From NCBI GenBank assembly GCA_014896635.1, contig JADBKA010000110.1:1-14619 (forward strand): DNA of 14,619 bases. Reading direction: 5' to 3'. The position numbers and the translations under genes were made by a program. Source of the stretch: Ktedonobacteraceae bacterium (GTDB lineage: Bacteria > Chloroflexota > Ktedonobacteria > Ktedonobacterales > Ktedonobacteraceae). The notes beneath the pieces were generated by a model. That model did no database searches. It had not been told where the DNA came from and saw only the letters and a program-made list of their open reading frames with translations. The stretch's first letter is position 1. Every line of letters begins with the position of its first letter. Positions 13,134-14,619 of the stretch are shown piece by piece.

Positions 13134-14123
13134 TCAGGCATAAGGGGGCAACGTGGGCAGCGCGAACGCCCAGTCTAGCAGCGCGGTAGTATCTTTATTG
13201 CGTCCGGCGACAGAAGGACTGTTGAGCAACGCACCGATGAGATGGTGGCCATTGCGCTCGGCGGAAAAGACCAGGCAGTAGCCCGCTTCCCAGGTATGGC
13301 CGGTTTTGATCCCCGTCAGGCCATTGTAGCTGCTCAACAGGTCGTTGGTGGTATACCAGGTGTGCGCGCCGTGCTGCGCCGTCTGGGGGAGTGTATACAC
13401 TTTCGTTTGCACGATGCGGGCGAAGAGCGGGTTTTGCATGGCATAAGCGGCCAGTCTGGTCAGGTCGGCAGCGGTCGTATAGTGCTGCGGGTTAGACTGG
13501 TAGTCCGGTGTCAGGCCATCAACGTTGGCATAGTGGGTGTGGAAGAGGCGCAGGCGATAGGCAAAAAGGTTCATGCGTGCCACAAAATTCTCCTGCGAAC
13601 CGGCGAGCGCGTCAGCGATGGCAACGGCGGCATCGTCACCTGAGGGAACCATCAGACCATAGAGGAGATCTCTGAGGCGAATCTTCTCGCCGACTACCAG
13701 TCCTGCATTGCTGCCGATGGTACCAACACGGTCTATTGCATCCTGTTTGACGGTAATCTCCTGATCCAGATCTGCTGTTTGCAGAGCGATCAGCGCGGTC
13801 ATAATTTTTGTAGTGCTCGCCATTGGCAACGTTTGCTCGCCGTTCCTATCGAGCAGAACGTTGCCGGTATCCATATCAACCAGGTAAGCGGCCCTGGCGC
13901 TAAGGGCTGGTAGGGGATCGCGGGGCGTGAGAACTGGGGATGGCGTTGGAATCGGCGTGGGAGTGGATGGAATGGGCGTCGGCGAAGGTGTGGGTGTGGG
14001 AGCAAGCAGGCCAGTTGTTACCAGTAGCTGACTGCCCTGTGCAGTGAAAGCAAGCAATGAGGCGAAAACGACGAGAAAGAGGCTGAGAAGGAGCAGTATA
14101 ATTGATAATAGACGGCGGCTCAT
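13134..14123 (-). CDS. dacA: D-alanyl-D-alanine carboxypeptidase (peptidase S11, PBP5-like)
   Basis: A 329-aa penicillin-binding protein that removes the terminal D-Ala of peptidoglycan pentapeptides outside the membrane. An N-terminal membrane anchor or signal segment (RR at 3-4, hydrophobic ~5-28) is followed by a Pro/Thr/Ser-rich linker (~42-68) and the catalytic domain (~74-325). The active-site motifs are S103-T-T-K106, S161-G-D163 and K273-T-G275. The second motif has Asp in place of the usual Asn. No C-terminal beta-domain or amphipathic anchor follows, so the N-terminal segment probably tethers the enzyme. An in-frame TGA directly before the ATG fixes the start; the ribosome site is weak. 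gatA lies 137 bp upstream on the same strand. Confidence 0.93.
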   Translation of the reverse strand: MSRRLLSIILLLLSLFLVVFASLLAFTAQGSQLLVTTGLLAPTPTPSPTPIPSTPTPIPTPSPVLTPRDPLPALSARAAYLVDMDTGNVLLDRNGEQTLPMASTTKIMTALIALQTADLDQEITVKQDAIDRVGTIGSNAGLVVGEKIRLRDLLYGLMVPSGDDAAVAIADALAGSQENFVARMNLFAYRLRLFHTHYANVDGLTPDYQSNPQHYTTAADLTRLAAYAMQNPLFARIVQTKVYTLPQTAQHGAHTWYTTNDLLSSYNGLTGIKTGHTWEAGYCLVFSAERNGHHLIGALLNSPSVAGRNKDTTALLDWAFALPTLPPYA

Positions 14124-14148
14124 TGCTCACACGACCTGTTTTTAAAGA

Positions 14149-14177
14149 ATTTTGCCACTGATGTTAAATTTATTCAA
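14149..14177 (-). promoter_or_regulatory. Weak promoter candidate for dacA
   Basis: On the minus strand TTGAAT (14172-14177), a 17-bp spacer, then CAAAAT (14149-14154). Each box matches consensus at 4 of 6 positions. It lies downstream of the repeat that separates dacA from gatA. Confidence 0.35.
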
Positions 14178-14186
14178 AAATGCTGG

Positions 14187-14252
14187 AAGGGGGACACTCC
14201 GAATCTCCGCCAGGAGGGCCAGCGCCCTCCTGGACCTCCCTTTTCTGCCTTG
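14187..14252 (+). repeat. Dispersed intergenic repeat, short copy with perfect hairpin
   Basis: GGGGGACACTCCGAATCTCC is followed by a perfect 10-bp hairpin, CCAGGAGGGC-CAGC-GCCCTCCTGG (14210-14233), then ACCTCCCTTTTCTGCC. It matches the minus-strand reading of the 1-180 block. Lying 3' of gatA (-), its hairpin could act as a transcription barrier, although the T-run is on the plus-strand side. Confidence 0.7.
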
Positions 14253-14260
14253 CGTGCCAC

Positions 14261-14619
14261 TTAAATGGCGCGAGGCCAGCGAGTATGATAGTCGGTGACG
14301 TGCTGGAATGCATCGGCGATGCGCAGAATCGTACCTTCGGCAAAGATATTGCCGAGCAGTTGCAGGCCAACAGGCAGACCGTCGCTGAAGCCGCCGGGAA
14401 TGGAGACGCCGCAGATACCCGCCAGATTGGCCGGGATGGTGAACACGTCATTCAGGTACATCTGGTAGGGGTCGGAGATCTCCCCGATCTTGAATGCCAC
14501 TGATGGTGAAGTCGGGCTGACCAGGGCGTCAAATTGCGTGAATGCCTGCTCGAAGTCGCGGCGGATCAGCGTGCGAACCTTCTCGGCGCGTTTGTAGTAG
14601 GCATCGTAGTAGCCGGCGG
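14261..14619 (-). CDS. gatA: Glutamyl-tRNA(Gln)/aspartyl-tRNA(Asn) amidotransferase subunit A, C-terminal part
   Basis: A partial gene: the last 118 complete codons are in the window and the 5' end is beyond 14619. The visible sequence reads [18 protein letters not shown], then [42 protein letters not shown] and [10 protein letters not shown], the standard C-terminal half of GatA. GatA is the amidase that releases ammonia from glutamine for GatB to amidate Glu-tRNA(Gln) or Asp-tRNA(Asn). The Ser-Ser-Lys catalytic residues lie outside the window. gatC and gatB cannot be assessed. The downstream same-strand gene is dacA, separated by a palindromic repeat, so it is probably not co-transcribed. 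Confidence 0.93.
   Translation of the reverse strand, partial: AGYYDAYYKRAEKVRTLIRRDFEQAFTQFDALVSPTSPSVAFKIGEISDPYQMYLNDVFTIPANLAGICGVSIPGGFSDGLPVGLQLLGNIFAEGTILRIADAFQHVTDYHTRWPRAI

Overview
The window looks like chromosomal DNA of a Chloroflexota bacterium, most likely of the filamentous, spore-forming class Ktedonobacteria. This is inference from content: a bacterial Tricorn protease, an actinobacterial-type inositol-3-phosphate synthase, a FliA/WhiG-family sigma factor next to csrA with no flagellar genes in view, Pro/Thr-rich extracytoplasmic linkers, and many GC-rich palindromic intergenic repeats, including a GGGCGACC/GGTCGCCC hairpin of a kind I associate with Chloroflexota genomes. 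No 16S or taxonomic marker is present. Genes are mostly single units with their own ribosome sites, not long operons.

Layout. 1-221: a tandem pair of ~100-bp palindromic repeat units. 222-1271 (+): adenosine deaminase-family enzyme, convergent with a small SRPBCC protein (1304-1738, -). 1739-2115: intergenic with an intact dispersed repeat. 2116-5394 (+): Tricorn-type peptidase. 5700-6563 (+): proline-rich FHA protein ending in a strong terminator. 6686-6868 (-): two tandem tRNA-Ser genes (GGA and CGA) with a clear promoter. 6908-7186 (-): unknown 92-aa protein. 7494-8411 (+): FliA/WhiG-type sigma factor. 8822-9046 (+): csrA with a likely self-binding site in its leader. 9137-10309 (-): ino1. 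10310-10893: intergenic holding a dispersed repeat interrupted by a ~128-bp MITE-like element. 10894-12816 (+): tandem double nitrilase. 12825-13001 (-): a 58-aa zinc-finger-like protein. 13134-14123 (-): D,D-carboxypeptidase. 14261-14619 (-): 3' end of gatA, running off the window.

How they may work together. The sigma factor and CsrA form a transcriptional plus post-transcriptional regulatory pair of flagellar ancestry that may serve differentiation here. The Tricorn peptidase, double nitrilase and deaminase are cytosolic degradation or salvage enzymes. Ino1 and DacA serve inositol and envelope metabolism. tRNA-Ser and GatA serve translation. I see no CRISPR array, prophage or defence island.

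The most noteworthy non-coding signals are the repeat family with one copy split by a smaller inverted-repeat element (an intact copy in the same window serves as the empty site), a CsrA-site-like hairpin before csrA, and a recurrent extended -10 promoter word.
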